Below are positions 6,792-7,345 of a stretch of DNA of 7,345 nt, in pieces. The position numbers and the translations under genes were made by a program. The first letter of the stretch is position 1. Each line of letters starts with the position of its first letter. Source of the stretch: VMCP01 sp964408945 (GTDB taxonomy: Bacteria; Bacteroidota; Bacteroidia; NS11-12g; UBA955); the NCBI GenBank assembly GCA_964408945.1, contig CAYPBJ010000052.1, forward strand, positions 1-7,345. The letters are read 5' to 3'. Below the pieces are notes generated by a model. The model saw only the letters and a list, made by a program, of their open reading frames with translations. It had not been told where the DNA came from and ran no database searches.

Positions 6792-6830
6792 CTAAAAACA
6801 AAAAGAGCAACATGTATATGCTGCTCTTTT
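6792..6830 (-). terminator. Rho-independent terminator after a lost tRNA
   Basis: On the minus strand AAAAGAGCA (6822-6830) pairs with TGCTCTTTT (6801-6809). The stem continues past one mismatch as CAT/ATG, with a four-base loop. A T-rich run (TTTTTGTTTTTA) follows at 6792-6805. It lies six bases downstream of the 3' end of tRNA fragment B, the normal position for the terminator of a leftward tRNA gene. Confidence 0.75.
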
Positions 6831-6836
6831 CGCTTT

Positions 6837-6862
6837 TGCAGAGAGGAAGGGATTCGAACCCT
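6837..6862 (-). other. tRNA 3'-end fragment (copy B), probable attachment site
   Basis: The minus strand reads AGGGTTCGAATCCC, then TTCCTCTCTGCA: a T-arm with TTCGAAT loop, the acceptor 3' strand and the terminal bases of a tRNA, probably tRNA-Ser-like. Similarity stops abruptly at 6862-6863, where the next base breaks the T-stem, and no other tRNA parts follow. A bare tRNA 3' end beside its own terminator is what remains at the distal end of an element integrated into a tRNA gene. Bases 6834-6854 repeat 6695-6715 exactly (21 bp). The matching intact tRNA is not in the window. Confidence 0.6.
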
Positions 6863-7220
6863 GTTTCTATCTACTTAATTATTAATGTTTTAATTTTTAA
6901 AGCCCTTTGTAATCCCCTAATCGTACGAAAATTAGACCATTAGCAATACGAATTTAACACTTTTTCAATACCGTTCAATCAGCATTAAATAAAATTACTT
7001 GGGGGTACTATACCTCGGTATGAAACTGTAATTGACTGCGTTTTAGGGATTTTGTGCAGTACATTATATAGCCAAAATACAACCGATTTTAGATTTCTGA
7101 TTTTTTTCAGACCCCCCCGCTCTTAGGGGTCACCAATCTGACATACCCCTCCTTGTAATTGGCCCCCTGGTATTCCCCCATGTTGGAGGATGATTTACGG
7201 GGCCATTAATATACATTTTT
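6863..7220. other. Non-coding stretch, probable end of an integrated element
   Basis: No convincing coding region is seen on either strand. The left two thirds is AT-rich and unremarkable, apart from a TAGCCAAA at 7069-7076 resembling the hipBA operator core. The last 110 bases are rich in C- and G-runs and hold several hairpins. No exact TAnnTTTG box at a useful distance from the ORF at 7221 was found. Confidence 0.5.
7110..7205. repeat. Cluster of GC-rich hairpins
   Basis: GACCCC (7110-7115) can pair with GGGGTC (7126-7131), while the overlapping GGGGT (7126-7130) can pair instead with ACCCC (7145-7149), so these two hairpins exclude each other. A larger structure follows: TGGCCCC (7160-7166) pairs with GGGGCCA (7199-7205), enclosing a second hairpin, TCCCCCA (7174-7180) with TGGAGGA (7184-7190), having one mismatch and a three-base loop. 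It ends 15 bases before the ATG at 7221. No T-run follows on either strand, so these are not ordinary terminators. Confidence 0.6.
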
Positions 7221-7345
7221 ATGGTAACAATCGTAAACTACAAGAAACGCCTATCCAGTGAGGGTAAGGAGTTCTATTCTCTAATTCTACAAGGTGGAAT
7301 TGAGATGGTTCGTTCAGCTGAAACAGGAAACTTCTATGCTACTGT
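7221..7345 (+). CDS. Unrecognised ORF, truncated by the window edge
   Basis: Only the first 41 codons are present, starting MVTIVNYKKRLSSEGKEFYS and continuing with LILQGGIEMVRSAETGNFYA. Codon use looks natural and no stop occurs before the edge. The alternating hydrophobic pattern suggests beta strands from the very N-terminus, with no signal peptide or membrane segment. I do not recognise the family with confidence. It lies just downstream of the hairpin cluster and inside the presumed integrated element, so it may be its first gene. A small DNA-binding protein, such as a phage-type single-strand binding protein, is one guess from size class and setting, not a finding. Confidence 0.55.
   Translation, partial: MVTIVNYKKRLSSEGKEFYSLILQGGIEMVRSAETGNFYAT

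Noticed and set aside
6695..6862. A CRISPR array or tandem repeat from the two 21-bp repeats
   Set aside because: There are only two copies, both explained by tRNA 3'-end sequence, with a terminator rather than a spacer between them.
7055..7080. A dif-like Xer recombination site around GTGCAGTACATTATATAGCC
   Set aside because: Only a loose resemblance to the dif consensus; the two 11-bp arms do not form the expected partial dyad.

Overview
The window looks like a chromosomal accessory region of a Bacteroidota (Bacteroidetes) bacterium. It is AT-rich. The first gene carries a type IX secretion C-terminal sorting domain, and several gene starts lie just downstream of a TAnnTTTG element, the -7 box typical of this phylum, with no Shine-Dalgarno sequence.

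Left part (1-2915): one large gene for an exported, type IX-secreted protein of 962 residues. It has a signal peptide, nine fibronectin type III-like modules of about 90-99 residues, and a type A sorting tail. Just after its stop, on the opposite strand, lies a decayed internal piece of a class III (PLP-dependent) aminotransferase (2918-3100), which marks a rearranged boundary.

Middle part (3102-5866): a two-gene hipBA-type toxin-antitoxin operon on the + strand (XRE antitoxin, then HipA-family Ser/Thr kinase, with overlapping stop and start) faces a - strand gene for an AAA_14/DUF4143 ATPase with a PD-(D/E)xK-like C-terminus. The hipBA promoter has a nearly perfect 15-bp direct repeat flanking its -7 box, a likely autoregulatory operator. 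The same TAGCCAA core recurs inside the putative ATPase promoter. A perfect 11-bp inverted repeat sits just before the ATPase start codon.

Right part (5979-7345): a dead DUF1016/YhcG-type gene has lost its whole nuclease domain by internal deletion but keeps recognisable N- and C-terminal ends and an apparently intact promoter with a 17-bp palindrome. Beyond it are two tRNA 3'-end fragments in direct repeat with a hairpin terminator between them. One fragment is split in its T loop by a 45-nt GC-rich insert; the other ends abruptly and looks like an attachment site. To its right is about 360 nt of apparently non-coding DNA ending in a cluster of GC-rich hairpins, then the start of an unrecognised ORF that runs off the window. 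The simplest reading is that an integrated element begins near 6863 and continues past the right edge. Overall this is a genomic-island edge in which a toxin-antitoxin operon, a DUF4143 ATPase, gene remnants and an integration site have accumulated.
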